IMG/VR virus record: IMGVR_UViG_3300037963_002500
Coordinates: 1-22,629 of that record
Length of the DNA: 22,629 nt
DNA from: a virus
Strand: one strand, 5' to 3'
Below are positions 22,515 through 22,629 of this stretch, piece after piece. The position numbers were made by a program, and so were the translations under genes. Every line of letters starts with the position of its first letter. Position 1 is the first letter of the stretch. The notes beneath the pieces are model-generated. The model made no database searches. It saw nothing but the letters and a program-made list of their open reading frames with translations, and was not told the DNA's origin.

Positions 22515-22629
22515 ATGAGCATCAGTATAAGTTCATCCAGAAATGATGATTTTATCATCATTAAAAGTGATGAACTGATGATTGGTGGTTATGCTTCGAT
22601 TGAAATTGTAGATAAGCAAAATGATTTAA
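22515..22629 (+). CDS. Start of a probable prohead maturation protease (XkdF-like), 3' cut by window edge
   Basis: The frame is open from ATG 22515 to the window end (38 codons). The product begins MSISISSSRNDD and continues IKSDELMIGGYASIEIVDKQ, then NDL. The (I/V)xGxAS(I/V)E(I/V)VDKQ(G/N)D(L/I) core is the opening strand-turn pattern I know from XkdF and related phage prohead serine proteases, which normally lie just before the major capsid gene. The catalytic residues lie beyond the window, so the assignment rests on this N-terminal pattern and on gene order. No Shine-Dalgarno site precedes it, unlike nearly all other genes here. Confidence 0.6.
   Translation, partial: MSISISSSRNDDFIIIKSDELMIGGYASIEIVDKQNDL
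22542..22562 (+). repeat. Perfect inverted repeat near the start of the protease gene
   Basis: AATGATGAT, a TTT loop, then ATCATCATT form a 9-base-pair perfect hairpin or operator-like palindrome 27 bases after the ATG. It encodes N-D-D-F-I-I-I. It may be coincidental codon use, or an RNA hairpin or protein site controlling expression. Confidence 0.4.

Noticed and set aside
22542-22562. The palindrome as a transcription terminator
   Set aside because: It has no following T-run, lies inside the start of a coding frame, and is too AT-rich to form a strong terminator stem.

Overview
The window looks like the late (packaging and morphogenesis) part of a tailed double-stranded DNA virus of the Caudoviricetes type. 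Thirty protein genes lie on the + strand, with overlapping ATGA/TAATG junctions or gaps of a few dozen bases at most, and the genome is AT-rich (about one third GC in the lines I counted). I see no tRNA, rRNA, CRISPR array, integrase or insertion sequence, and no gene-free stretch over 300 bases. An archaeal host is suggested by many Shine-Dalgarno sites of the form GGTGAT 3-5 bases before ATG and by a TATA-box-like element with leaderless spacing before the last gene. Several small proteins resemble families recurrent in marine virus genomes. A marine archaeal virus, for example of Poseidoniales (Marine Group II), is plausible, but the host is inference.

Layout. 1-2989: small genes, most with a shared N-terminal tag, plus a protein with a duplicated CxxC...HxxxH domain (possible small terminase). 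3004-7850: two large Lys/Glu-rich helical proteins of unknown role. 7855-9915: a GNAT-like acetyltransferase followed by the large terminase (ATPase plus nuclease). 9915-13350: small genes, a LAGLIDADG-type protein, and a set of short cationic Cys-containing proteins. 13392-15029: the portal protein, carrying two zinc-ribbon-like insertions. 15031-19918: small genes around a third large helical protein (959 aa). 19955-22468: a large ATP-dependent DNA ligase with extra N- and C-terminal regions. 22515-end: the start of a gene that reads like an XkdF/prohead-protease family protein, behind its own putative promoter.

The most striking observation is a shared N-terminal peptide, M-(x)-W-x-(D/E/N)-I-L-K, at the start of about 12 otherwise unrelated proteins, with variants on four more and similar peptides at the C-termini of two others. 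Codons differ from copy to copy, so selection seems to act on the peptide. It recalls the N-terminal capsid-targeting sequence of phage T4 internal proteins (MKTYQEFIAE) in placement and pattern: aromatic, x, acidic, two hydrophobics. My leading hypothesis is a virion-packaging or assembly signal that loads a cargo of small basic zinc-binding proteins, and perhaps the large helical ones, into the prohead. The terminase, portal, maturation protease and DNA ligase lie in the same region. This is inference from sequence pattern only.
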